Positions 52,945 to 61,350 of a stretch of 64,000 bases of DNA are shown here, piece by piece; within the stretch, counting starts at the first letter, position 1, and each line of letters begins with the position of its first letter. The notes under the pieces are model-generated. The model saw nothing but the letters and a program-made list of their open reading frames with translations, ran no database searches and was not told the origin of the DNA. The stretch is from BS150m-G50 sp964517435 (GTDB lineage: Bacteria > CAIWAD01 > BS150m-G50). Location of the stretch: assembly GCA_964517435.1 (NCBI GenBank), contig CAZFEC010000001.1, positions 1 to 64,000 of the forward strand, given 5' to 3'. The position numbers were made by a program, and so were the translations under genes.

Positions 52945-53883
52945 GCTCGAAAGCACTCCTTTACTGCGGTCTATAGCCCTGTCGCGAAAGTTCCATTCCG
53001 GAAGCCGCGTACCTATCATGACTGTCTACCAATGAGTCGCGCCGCGATTTACGAATCAAGTGATTCAACCGCGGATCTGCACTGGTGCAGGTCACGTGGA
53101 AATGCATCCCGTCAGATGTGAAGCTTCAATCGCAGCGTCAGCCAACACGTCAGCCGAAGCGCAAGCCGAAGCGTCAGCCGTTCTGGACAGCTTTCGTCCG
53201 GAACTGGACACGATTGTCGTTTGCTGGGAGCGGGCTGGAGAATATCGATCACCGCAGGCCGCTCTGACAACCGCTCCCGCCGGTGTCAACCAGCGGTGAC
53301 ATCTCAGGCGATCGGCGGGTTCCCTGCCGTTGTTGATTCTTGATATACAAAGAGTTAACCGACAATTCCGATTGGCATGTTCTTTGTGTACGCACCAATA
53401 CAGTTGGGTGCCCCCCCTGTCGCCCCTCCGGTCCTCACTCTCAGGCCCGCATACAACCTCATTGAACTTCATGCGCACCCGCGTTGCAACCACCTTCCAC
53501 CGGAGGAGGTGGTTGCTGATCTTCATACGGGCGTATCCGGACAGGCAAGGTCGTGAAGCGGCTTCAGCAGGTGCTTGGGCGAGTTTCCGCTGTAATCCGC
53601 CGGCCGGATTTTACTTGGAAAAGTTATCGTGCAGTTCTAGTTTTTAAGTAGCAAATCCGCGCTTGTGGACCGGTATTATCTCGCATCTCTGAACCAGGAG
53701 TGTTCGCAATCGACTGCTTGCGCCCCCTCCGGGAAAGTGTTACCGGCTCCTGTTCAACAGCCAGTCCCAGGCGTGGTTCCGCGCTCGTCCTTAAGAGGCG
53801 ACGCTCCCATTTCCAGATATTTGCCATAAATCGCATCAAACTCCACGATCCCGTCGTTGCGATCTGGAGCTAAAGGAGTCAGT
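52945..53883. other. Long gene-poor region before ilvE
   Basis: About 0.9 kb with no convincing gene. At 53135-53170 there are short imperfect repeats of GTCAGCCGAAGC that would encode basic RQPKRKPKR-like stretches, possibly a gene relic. A 10-bp perfect hairpin lies at 53486-53516. A possible promoter (TTGGAA 53615-53620, 17 bases, TAGTTT 53638-53643) would give ilvE a leader of about 235 bases. I found no leader peptide with runs of branched-chain codons. Confidence 0.4.
53486..53516. other. Strong hairpin upstream of ilvE
   Basis: GCAACCACCT (53486-53495) and AGGTGGTTGC (53507-53516) are perfectly complementary around an 11-base loop. No T-run follows on either side, so it is not a simple terminator. 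Could be a structured RNA or protein site. Confidence 0.55.
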
Positions 53884-54945
53884 ATGAATATACCGATCAC
53901 GAAAGCCACCGCCAGCCGACTACCGACCACCGATCTTTCCGATCCCGGTTTCGGATTGATCTTCACGGATCACATGGTGCAAGCCTTCCATGAGAACGGT
54001 AGTTGGGGCGAACCGGAGATCATACCCTACGGTCCCATGCGGCTCGATCCCGGCACCTGCATGTTGCATTACGGACAAGCGGTTTTCGAAGGACTGAAGG
54101 CTTTTCCCACCGACAACGGTCATATCAACATCTTCCGCCCCGACAAGCATTACGAACGTTTCAATCGTTCCTGTCAACGCCTCTGTATTCCCGAAATCCC
54201 GGAGCACTACTTCACGGACGCGCTGCCGGAGCTGCTGCAACTTGACCGGAACTGGCTCCCCCAGCAGGACGGTCAGGCGATGTATATTCGCCCCTTTGTC
54301 TTCGGTGATGAGAGTTTTCTCGGCGTCAAGCCGGCCAAGCGCTACCGCTTCCTGATCATCCTCTCGCCCGTCGGCGCCTACTATGCCGAAGGTATCAAGC
54401 CGGTCAAGCTGATGGCCTCACCCCGGTTCGTACGCGCCGTCCAGGGCGGAGTCGGCGAGGCGAAGACACCCGCCAACTATGCCGCCAGCCTGCTGCCGGC
54501 CAGCGAGGCGATGGCGTCAGGCTTCACTCAGGTGCTCTGGCTTGATGCGCACCAACATGAGTACGTCGAAGAGGTGGGAACGATGAATATCTTCTTCCTG
54601 ATCGGCGATACTCTGATCACTTCCCCCCTGGCGGGAACCATCCTGGGTGGTGTGACCCGGATGTCGGTCATCGCTTTAGCGAAAGAGTGGGGCCTCAATA
54701 TCGAAGAACGCCCCCTCAGCATCAAGGAGGTGTTCGAGGCCAGTCGCAGCGGTGAGTTGAAGGAAGTCTTCGGCACCGGCACCGCCGCCGTCATCTCCCC
54801 GGTCGGGTTGATTCACCACGAGGGTGAGGAGATCCAGATCACGGATGAAATCGGGCCCCTGGCCCAGCGTTTCTATGACTATATCACCGGCGTACAGTAC
54901 GGCCGCGCGGCGGACGACCATGGCTGGGTGACCTATCTCGATTAA
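53884..54945 (+). CDS. ilvE: Branched-chain amino acid aminotransferase
   Basis: 353 residues from ATG 53884 (AAAGGAG six bases upstream). Fold-type IV PLP enzyme of the ~355-residue BCAT II-like type: HYGQAVFEGLKAF, FRPDKHYERFNRSCQRLCIP, YIRPFVFG, the PLP lysine in GEAKTPANYAASLLP, EEVGTMNIFF, and ITSPLAGTILGGVTRMSVI. Transfers the amino group between Leu/Ile/Val and 2-oxoglutarate. Followed after 35 bases by an aldehyde dehydrogenase, suggesting a shared amino-acid catabolic transcript. Confidence 0.94.
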   Translation: MNIPITKATASRLPTTDLSDPGFGLIFTDHMVQAFHENGSWGEPEIIPYGPMRLDPGTCMLHYGQAVFEGLKAFPTDNGHINIFRPDKHYERFNRSCQRLCIPEIPEHYFTDALPELLQLDRNWLPQQDGQAMYIRPFVFGDESFLGVKPAKRYRFLIILSPVGAYYAEGIKPVKLMASPRFVRAVQGGVGEAKTPANYAASLLPASEAMASGFTQVLWLDAHQHEYVEEVGTMNIFFLIGDTLITSPLAGTILGGVTRMSVIALAKEWGLNIEERPLSIKEVFEASRSGELKEVFGTGTAAVISPVGLIHHEGEEIQITDEIGPLAQRFYDYITGVQYGRAADDHGWVTYLD

Positions 54946-54980
54946 ACAGCCAGTCCTGCTGCGGCTGGATTGAAAGGAGC

Positions 54981-56501
54981 ATGTACCAGATGATGGATTT
55001 CCTGAAGCAACTGGGTATCGAACCTGTAAACTCCGGTGTATACGCCGGCGAATGGCTGGAAGGTAAGGGTGGGGAACTTCAGAGCCTGAATCCCCACAAC
55101 AACGAAGTCATCGCTACGGTGCGTCAGGCCGATCCGGAAGAGTACAACCGGGTGGTCGAAGTGGCGCAGGCGCACTATGAAAAGTGGCGGCGGCTGCCGG
55201 CTCCGAAGCGGGGCGAGGTCATCCGTCAGATGGGCGACGCGCTGCGCGCCAGCAAGGATTCGCTGGGACGCCTGGTTACGCTGGAATGCGGTAAGAGCCT
55301 GCAGGAAGGGTGGGGCGAAGTGCAGGAGATGATCGACATCTGCGACTTTGCCGTCGGACTCTCCCGCCAGCTTTACGGATTGACCATGCATTCGGAACGG
55401 GCCAACCATCGCATGTACGAACAGTGGCACCCGCTGGGTCCCATCGGCCTGGTCACCGCTTTCAACTTCCCGGTCGCGGTCTGGGCCTGGAACAGCGCCA
55501 TCGCCGGAGTCTGCGGCGATGCCTGCGTCTGGAAGCCCTCCTCCAAGACACCGCTGACGGCCATCGCCACTCAGAACATCGTCAACCCGGTCCTCGCCAA
55601 GCACGGCTTCGACGGTTTGTTCAACATGGTGGTGGGTCGCGGCAGCAGCATCGGTGAGTTGCTGATCGCGGATGAGCGCCTGCCGTTGATCTCCGCAACC
55701 GGCTCCACCCGCATGGGCCGCCGCATCGGCAACATCGTCGCCGACCGGTTCGGCCGTTCCCTGCTGGAGCTGGGCGGCAATAACGCCATCATCGTGACGC
55801 CGCAGGCCGATCTCAAACTGACAATCCCGGCGATCCTCTTCGGTGCCGTCGGCACTGCCGGCCAGCGCTGCACGTCCACACGCCGCATCATCGTCCACAG
55901 TAGCGTCAGGGAGCAGCTGGTGGAGCGCCTGGTTAAAGCCTACGCCCAGATCACGATCGGCGATCCCCTCGATACCGCCAATCTGATGGGTCCGTTGATT
56001 GACGATACCGCCCTGCAGGTGATGCAGGACGCCATCGGCAAGGCCAAAGCGGAAGGGGGCGAGGTTATCTACGGCGGCGAGCCGATCGACGGTACCGGCA
56101 ATTACGTCCATCCCTGCATCATGTCCGCCCGCAACGATTTCACTATCGTCCAGGAGGAGACCTTCGCACCGATCCTCTACATCATGGAATACGACACCCT
56201 GGAAGAGGCACTCCGGTTGCACAACGGTGTCCCGCAAGGACTTTCTTCAGCTATCTTCACGGAGAACTTGAAGGAAGCGGAGTACTTCCTCTCGCATGTC
56301 GGTTCCGACTGCGGTATCGCCAACGTCAACATCGGTACCTCCGGTGCTGAAATCGGCGGTGCTTTCGGAGGGGAGAAAGAAACCGGCGGTGGGCGCGAAT
56401 CCGGTTCCGATGCCTGGAAGATCTACATGCGCCGGCAGACCAACACCATCAACTGGTCCGATGAGCTGCCCCTCGCTCAGGGAATCAAATTCGGCGACTA
56501 G
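54981..56501 (+). CDS. ALDH7-type (antiquitin) aldehyde dehydrogenase
   Basis: 506 residues. ALDH7 family by FNFPVAVWAWNSAIA, the NAD-region KPSSKTPL, catalytic Glu in LLELGGNNA, catalytic Cys in GTAGQRCTSTRR, and the subfamily signature NIGTSGAEIGGAFGGEKETGGGRESGSDAWK near the C-terminus. In other organisms this enzyme oxidises alpha-aminoadipic semialdehyde/piperideine-6-carboxylate in lysine degradation. AAAGGAG stands only two bases before ATG 54981, so the ATG at 54990 may be the real start. The upstream ilvE fits amino-acid breakdown. Confidence 0.92.
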   Translation: MYQMMDFLKQLGIEPVNSGVYAGEWLEGKGGELQSLNPHNNEVIATVRQADPEEYNRVVEVAQAHYEKWRRLPAPKRGEVIRQMGDALRASKDSLGRLVTLECGKSLQEGWGEVQEMIDICDFAVGLSRQLYGLTMHSERANHRMYEQWHPLGPIGLVTAFNFPVAVWAWNSAIAGVCGDACVWKPSSKTPLTAIATQNIVNPVLAKHGFDGLFNMVVGRGSSIGELLIADERLPLISATGSTRMGRRIGNIVADRFGRSLLELGGNNAIIVTPQADLKLTIPAILFGAVGTAGQRCTSTRRIIVHSSVREQLVERLVKAYAQITIGDPLDTANLMGPLIDDTALQVMQDAIGKAKAEGGEVIYGGEPIDGTGNYVHPCIMSARNDFTIVQEETFAPILYIMEYDTLEEALRLHNGVPQGLSSAIFTENLKEAEYFLSHVGSDCGIANVNIGTSGAEIGGAFGGEKETGGGRESGSDAWKIYMRRQTNTINWSDELPLAQGIKFGD

Positions 56502-56555
56502 TGGGATCCGGGCTCTGCAGGCCGGCGCCCCGACGCCGATTGAGAAGGAAAGTCT

Positions 56556-57407
56556 ATGCTGACCATTGAGCAGATCGTTCAGGATGTGCAATCGCTGCCG
56601 ATGCTGAACGAGGTGGTGACCAAACTGCTGCGCCTCCTGGAGGATCCGGAGGTCAGCGTCAATGAGGTTTCCGATCTGATCAACCTCGACCAGGGTCTGA
56701 CGGCGGACATCCTCAAACTCTGTAATTCGGCTTGCTTCGGTCTGCCCCGGCGGATCGATTCGATTCATCACGCCGCCGTCCTCCTGGGTACCGATATTCT
56801 CTTCGAGTTGACCCTGACCGCCATCGCCGGCAACTACCTGGCGGAGGCGCAGCGGGGTTACTCGCTGCCGCAGGGAGTACTGTGGCACTTCTCCCTGGCC
56901 TGTGCCATCGCTTCCGGTCTCCTGGCCGAGGAACTCCGGTTCCCGGACCGCCAGTGTCTCTATACCGCCGCGCTGCTGCAGGAAGTGGGGAAGCTGATTC
57001 TCGATCCCTACCTTGAACCCCTCGCGGAGGATCTGGGCCGGTTGGTGCTGGAAGAGAAGACCGATTTCTGCGTGGCGGAACGGCAACTGCTTGGAGTCGA
57101 CCATGCCGAGGCGGGAGGCGCCATGCTCAGCCATTGGAAACTGCCGGACCGGATCAGCGCCGCCGTCAAGTACCACCACCAGCCGGAAGCCAACGACATC
57201 AGCCGCGAGCTCTCCGACCTGATTCAACTCTCCGATATGCTGGTGGAATCGCTGGGGATGAAGGCTTTCCGTGAGAGCGCCTGCTACGCCCTGGATGTTG
57301 TGCTTTTCGAGCAGGCCGGTGTCGCGTCAGACCGTATTCCAGAGCTGACCGAGGCGTTGAGCACCCGCCTGACCGAAGCGGAGGAATTAATTCACAGGCC
57401 GGCCTGA
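56556..57407 (+). CDS. HDOD domain signalling protein
   Basis: 283 residues. HDOD domain over about 8-205 (LPMLNEVVTKLLRLLEDPEVSVNEVSDLINLDQGLTADILKLCNSACFG, AAVLLGTDILFELTL). The HD metal motif is degenerate (LLQEVGKL in place of HDxGK; HAEAGGAML retained), so it is probably a non-catalytic binding module as in other HDOD proteins. AAGGAA precedes the ATG. No output domain is fused. It lies convergent to a sigma-54 regulator, and its 3' end is part of a duplicated segment (57381-57470). Confidence 0.85.
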   Translation: MLTIEQIVQDVQSLPMLNEVVTKLLRLLEDPEVSVNEVSDLINLDQGLTADILKLCNSACFGLPRRIDSIHHAAVLLGTDILFELTLTAIAGNYLAEAQRGYSLPQGVLWHFSLACAIASGLLAEELRFPDRQCLYTAALLQEVGKLILDPYLEPLAEDLGRLVLEEKTDFCVAERQLLGVDHAEAGGAMLSHWKLPDRISAAVKYHHQPEANDISRELSDLIQLSDMLVESLGMKAFRESACYALDVVLFEQAGVASDRIPELTEALSTRLTEAEELIHRPA

Positions 57408-57470
57408 ATATTCAGCCCGCTTCGCGAAGTGGAGGAGTTAATTCGCAGGCCCGCCTGTCTCCCAGCCCGC
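57381..57470. repeat. Duplicated ~40-bp segment at the end of the HDOD gene
   Basis: GAGGAATTAATTCACAGGCC...CAGCCCGC (57381-57420) is repeated as GAGGAGTTAATTCGCAGGCC...CAGCCCGC (57432-57470) with few changes. The first copy encodes the HDOD C-terminus and stop; the second fills the gap to the convergent regulator. Both contain a CAGGCC-GGCCTG-like palindrome. Confidence 0.8.
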
Positions 57471-57472
57471 CG

Positions 57473-58840
57473 CTACTCGAGTTTGAACTTGCGAATGCGG
57501 TAGCGCAGTGTTTCCCGGGAGAGACCGAGCCGCCTGGCGGCCTGGCTGACGTTGTAGCGGGATTGCTCCAGTACCTCCTTGATGATCTGCTTTTCGTGCT
57601 CCACCAGGGAGAAACCCTCCTGCGGAATCATTAAACCGTTGTGGTTGTTCGATCGGGCCGTTTCCACAGTGTTGCCTTCCCGGTGCAGATACAAGTGATC
57701 GGGATCGATCCAGTCCTGACTCTCCACCAGCACCGCCCGTTCCAGCGCGTTGCGCAGCTCCCGGATATTGCCGGGCCAGTGATAATTCCGCATCGCCTCC
57801 CGCGCACCATCGGTCAGCCCCTGAATCTGCTTGCGGTATTCCAGGTTGAATTCACTGATGAAGTGCTCCGCCAGCAGAATGGCATCCTCTTTCCGCTCCC
57901 GTAGCGGCGGCAGCTCCAGCGTCAACACATTGAGGCGGTAATAGAGGTCTTCCCGGAAGCGTCCCTCCTTGATCATCTTTTCGAGGTCGCGGTGAGTCGC
58001 CGCGATGAAGCGGATATCCACTTCCATGTTGGCGGTGCCGCCGAGACGGCGGATCGCCTTCTGCTCCAGCACCCGCAGCAGCTTGGCCTGCAGCTCCAGT
58101 TCCATGTCGCCGATTTCATCCAGGAAGAAGGTGCCGCCGGAGGCCTTTTCAATCAGACCGATTTTTCGCTGACGGGCGTCTGTGAAAGCACCCTTCTCAT
58201 ATCCGAACAATTCCGATTCCAGCAGGGTGGTGGGCATGGCGGAACAGTTAATCTCGAGAAACGGTTCTTTCGAACGCGTGGAGTGTTTGTGGATGGCGTG
58301 CGCCAGCAGCTCTTTGCCGGTCCCGGTTTCCCCTTTGATCAGCACGGTGGCGCTGGGACTGGCCGCCACGCGCGGCACCATGTCGAGCACCTTCCTGAAA
58401 GCGGGTGAATCACCCAGCATGCTGGGCGGTTCCAGCTTGCGTTGCCGGCTGGCCAGGATGTCGCGATCGCGTTCCAGCTTGCGCTGGGTGACGGCGTGTT
58501 CGATAATCAGGCGCAGGCGTTCCAGCTGGAGCGGTTTGGTAATGAAATCGTAGGCGCCCAGCTTCATCGATTTGACCACCATTTCGGTGTCGGTGTAGCC
58601 GGTGATCATGATCACCGGCAGGTCGGCGTCGGTCTCCCGGATCTTGCCGAGGAGATCCAGGCCGGAGATGCCGGGCAACTGTATATCGAGTAGAATCAGT
58701 TCGGGCGATTGTTCGTTAAAGGCGTTGAGAGCTTCCTCCGCATCCTTGAAGAGGTCGACCCGGTGCCCCTGATCGGTCAGGAATAGATCCAGCATCCGCC
58801 GGATATCCTGGCCATCATCCACGACGAAAATGTGACTCAT
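57473..58840 (-). CDS. NtrC-family sigma-54 response regulator
   Basis: 455 residues. Receiver (about 4-118; VVDDGQDIRR, LILLDIQLPGISG, ITKPL) appears functional. AAA+ domain has Walker A GETGTGKELLAHAIH and FFLDEIGDMELELQ; the sigma-54 loop reads GAFTDA instead of GAFTGA. C-terminal Fis-type HTH: YNVSQAARRLGLSRETLRYRIRKF. No cognate kinase is adjacent; it lies 62 bases downstream of rsgA, with two of the three tandem motif copies lying wholly in that gap. It differs clearly from the regulator at 16724-18118, so the genome has at least two such activators. Confidence 0.92.
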   Translation of the reverse strand: MSHIFVVDDGQDIRRMLDLFLTDQGHRVDLFKDAEEALNAFNEQSPELILLDIQLPGISGLDLLGKIRETDADLPVIMITGYTDTEMVVKSMKLGAYDFITKPLQLERLRLIIEHAVTQRKLERDRDILASRQRKLEPPSMLGDSPAFRKVLDMVPRVAASPSATVLIKGETGTGKELLAHAIHKHSTRSKEPFLEINCSAMPTTLLESELFGYEKGAFTDARQRKIGLIEKASGGTFFLDEIGDMELELQAKLLRVLEQKAIRRLGGTANMEVDIRFIAATHRDLEKMIKEGRFREDLYYRLNVLTLELPPLRERKEDAILLAEHFISEFNLEYRKQIQGLTDGAREAMRNYHWPGNIRELRNALERAVLVESQDWIDPDHLYLHREGNTVETARSNNHNGLMIPQEGFSLVEHEKQIIKEVLEQSRYNVSQAARRLGLSRETLRYRIRKFKLE

Positions 58841-58888
58841 ACTAATACCCGCTTGGCTTGGCGCCGCCTCTTCTCAGCCGGCGACGAT

Positions 58889-58916
58889 TGTATCACAGTG
58901 TATCACAATGTATCAC
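58889..58916 (+). repeat. Three phased copies of the dispersed TGTATCACR motif
   Basis: TGTATCAC at 58889-58896, 58899-58906 and 58909-58916, exactly 10 bp apart, over the 3' end of rsgA. Only the third is coding, giving Arg-Asp-Thr on the minus strand. Other 8-mer cores in the window: 207, 2439, 17547, 19408, 27611, 28293, 35509, 43993, 47719 (TGTATCAC on plus) and 1323, 1749, 3903, 9077, 26901, 27267, 36311, 37011, 38762, 44130, 60300 (GTGATACA on plus). The base after the core is A or G in 22 of 23 copies. Confidence 0.85.
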
Positions 58917-60006
58917 GAATATGCAGATAGCTGCGATAGCGCTGCGCGGTCAGCGTCCCCGCTTCGACCGCTGCTTTGACAGCGCAATCCGGCTCCGCCA
59001 GATGCTGGCAACTGCTGAAGCGGCAGTCTCCCGCCCGGGCGACGAACTCCGGGAAGTAGTCGCGCAATTCCCGGGGATCTATGTTCCACAGCTCGAACAG
59101 ATTCAGCCCTGGCGTGTCCACCAGATAGCCCTGATCGCGGTAGGGCAGCAGGATGGCCCGGGTGGTCGTGTGTCGCCCCTTGCGGGAGGAGCTGATGATG
59201 GCTCCCACCTTGAGGTCGAGCGAAGGATCCAGCCGGTTGGCCAGCGATGATTTACCGACGCCGCTCTGACCGGCCAGCACGGTCAGTTTCTCCCGCAGGA
59301 GCTGGTCCAGCTCCGCCAGTCCCTGACCGGTCTCGGCGCTGGTCAGTAATACCCGGAACCCGGCGGCTTGATAGACTTCCTGCAACGGTTCCCCGGTACC
59401 GGCGTCCAGGTCGATCTTGTTGATGCAGAGGACCGCCGGCAGGCTCTGAACAGCGGCGGCGATCAGCACCCGGTCGAGGAACTCCGGCTTGGGACGGGGA
59501 TCAGCGCAACTGGTCACCAGCAACAGCTGGTCGACGTTGGCCACTAGCACCTGCTCGATGTCGGGATGCAGGCGGGAGGCACGGCTCAGACGCAACCCGC
59601 GCGGGTGGATTTCGGTGATGACGCCTTCGCCCGACGGCGCCAGCTGGATATCCACCCGGTCGCCGACAGCGAGCGGTGTTGAATCGTTGGAGTTGATCCG
59701 CGTGGTGGAGCGCAACCGGCAGATGTGATCCTTTCCATCGCTGTTCACCCGCACCGTCCGTCCCATGTATTCCACGACCCGGCCCATCTGAGCCTGGCCG
59801 GTCAGTTCCGGCTGCGACGACTGGTCCGATACCGTGCGCTGCATCTCTTCGGCGATGTCGTCGGCGATCTCTTCCAGGTCTTCGCCCCGGCGGTCGGTCG
59901 ACTGCAGCGCCCGGGTGCGCGCAGCCTCCCGGCGGGCATCGCGCTTATCCCATTCCTGGCGTTGCTGGCGGCGGCGACGTTTGCCGGTGCGCAATTGACG
60001 TGGCAT
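58903..60006 (-). CDS. rsgA: Ribosome small subunit biogenesis GTPase RsgA
   Basis: 367 residues. OB domain (about 85-140), circularly permuted GTPase with CINKIDLDAG (G4), LAGQSGVGKSSLANRL (G1), KGRHTTTRAILLP (G2) and LVDTPGL (G3), and a C-terminal zinc domain CRFSSCQHLAEPDCAVKAAVEAG. It checks late 30S maturation. The first ~45 residues are a very basic extension (RQLRTGKRRRRQQRQEWDKRDARREA) followed by an acidic stretch, as in the longer gammaproteobacterial forms. GGGGAGGAG precedes the ATG. The stop lies within the triple motif array. Confidence 0.95.
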   Translation of the reverse strand: MPRQLRTGKRRRRQQRQEWDKRDARREAARTRALQSTDRRGEDLEEIADDIAEEMQRTVSDQSSQPELTGQAQMGRVVEYMGRTVRVNSDGKDHICRLRSTTRINSNDSTPLAVGDRVDIQLAPSGEGVITEIHPRGLRLSRASRLHPDIEQVLVANVDQLLLVTSCADPRPKPEFLDRVLIAAAVQSLPAVLCINKIDLDAGTGEPLQEVYQAAGFRVLLTSAETGQGLAELDQLLREKLTVLAGQSGVGKSSLANRLDPSLDLKVGAIISSSRKGRHTTTRAILLPYRDQGYLVDTPGLNLFELWNIDPRELRDYFPEFVARAGDCRFSSCQHLAEPDCAVKAAVEAGTLTAQRYRSYLHIRDTL

Positions 60007-60009
60007 CGC

Positions 60010-61350
60010 TCACTCCTCCCCGTCGGAATTGGAAGCGGCGTAGCCGGCGGGCGCGGTCAGTTGGTCGAAACGGACGGCCTGACTGATACCGCTCTTCTCG
60101 TCGATGAAGAGCAGGATGACCGCACCTAGCGCGAAAAACACCAGCAACGCCAGCATACCGCTGCGCAGATCGCCGGTCCAGAGGATGATCAAACCGTAGA
60201 GCAGAGGGCCCAGGATGGTCGCGAATTTGCCGGAGACAGCGAAGAACCCGAAGAACTCGGCGCTCATGTGCTCCGGCGTAAAGAGCCGCTGCATGGAACG
60301 TGATACAGATTGCGAGCCGCCCATCACCAGCCCGGCCAGGGATCCCAGTATCCAGTATTCCTGTTTGGGTTCCAGCCAGATGCCCAGCTTGTACGCCCAG
60401 ATCAACAGCAGCGACCAGATCACCATCTGCAACAGCAGCATCGGACGGTGACCGGTCCGGTCGGCAAGGCGTCCGAAGAGCAGGGCGCCCAGCAGCGCCG
60501 TACCCTGCACCATCAGGAAGAACAGGATCAACTCGCCAACCTGCATGCCCAGTACCTGCGCACCGAAAATTGAGGCCATGATGATCACGGTTTCCACGCC
60601 GTCGTTGTAGAGCAGGAAGGCCAGCAGGAACCTGAGCAGCTGTGGCAGCTGGTGGATGCGCTGGAAAGTGGTGCGCAACCGCCGCCAGCCGATTTTAAAG
60701 TAACCGCCCATTTCGCCGGCGGCGATCAGCGGCCGCCGGTCCCGGATGTGGCGGAACAGGGGCAGGCTGAACAGGAACCACCAGACGCTGACGGTCAGGA
60801 AGGTCATCTGTTCGGTGTAGCCGGGCAGAAACTTGAAGGCCAGGAAGTTCAACACCAGCAGCAGACCGCCCCCCAGGTAGCCGGCCGCGTAACCGAGGCC
60901 GGAAATCCAACCCGCTTCCTTCAGGCTGCTGATGTCGATAAGGAATGAGTTGTAGAAGACGTTGGCGCCGGCGAAACCGATGTTGCTCAGAATGAACCAG
61001 CCCGCCGCCCACTTGACGCCGCCCGCCTGGCTGAAGTACAGCATGATGGTGGCGCCGATACCAAGCAGGGCGCAGATGATCAGGTAGCGGCGGCGGCGCC
61101 CGGAATAGTCGGCCAGAGCACCTAGCAGTGGCGATCCGATCGCCACCACCGTCATGGAGATTGCGACGATGAAGTTGAAGAGCGCCGCGCCGGGAAGATG
61201 CAGTTCCCAGCCGAACAGCTGCCATTCCACGCCGGCGACGCCACCGGCGACAGTCTGCGCGAAGAACTTGTTAAAGATCACCGCCAGGATGATGACGGCA
61301 TAGGCCGAGTTAGCGAAGTCATAGAGGACCCAGGCGTAGGTGCGCTTCAT
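60010..61350 (-). CDS. MFS transporter, Atg22/UMF1-like
   Basis: 446 residues with 11-12 membrane segments. Opening MKRTYAWVLYDFANSAYAVIILAVIFNKFF is characteristic of the UMF1/Atg22-like group, as are the loop GALADYSGRRRRYL and the second-half GRLADRTGHRPML. Start at 61350 is set by a 4-base ATGA overlap with cdaA; the longer open frame lies inside cdaA. Substrate is unknown (yeast Atg22 exports amino acids). It sits between cdaA and rsgA with 3-4-base junctions, so it is co-expressed with them. Confidence 0.88.
   Translation of the reverse strand: MKRTYAWVLYDFANSAYAVIILAVIFNKFFAQTVAGGVAGVEWQLFGWELHLPGAALFNFIVAISMTVVAIGSPLLGALADYSGRRRRYLIICALLGIGATIMLYFSQAGGVKWAAGWFILSNIGFAGANVFYNSFLIDISSLKEAGWISGLGYAAGYLGGGLLLVLNFLAFKFLPGYTEQMTFLTVSVWWFLFSLPLFRHIRDRRPLIAAGEMGGYFKIGWRRLRTTFQRIHQLPQLLRFLLAFLLYNDGVETVIIMASIFGAQVLGMQVGELILFFLMVQGTALLGALLFGRLADRTGHRPMLLLQMVIWSLLLIWAYKLGIWLEPKQEYWILGSLAGLVMGGSQSVSRSMQRLFTPEHMSAEFFGFFAVSGKFATILGPLLYGLIILWTGDLRSGMLALLVFFALGAVILLFIDEKSGISQAVRFDQLTAPAGYAASNSDGEE

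Noticed and set aside
54942..56237. 431-codon open frame antisense to the aldehyde dehydrogenase
   Set aside because: Shadow of a well-conserved ALDH7 gene; composition is that of the complementary strand.
207..60307. TGTATCAC motif as a Chi- or KOPS-like polar element
   Set aside because: Orientation is balanced (12:11) and there is no strand bias over the window, unlike polar recombination or segregation signals. It could only be revived by genome-wide skew data.
207..60307. TGTATCAC as an ordinary transcription-factor site
   Set aside because: Most copies are inside genes, and only two single copies and part of one array fall in upstream or intergenic DNA.
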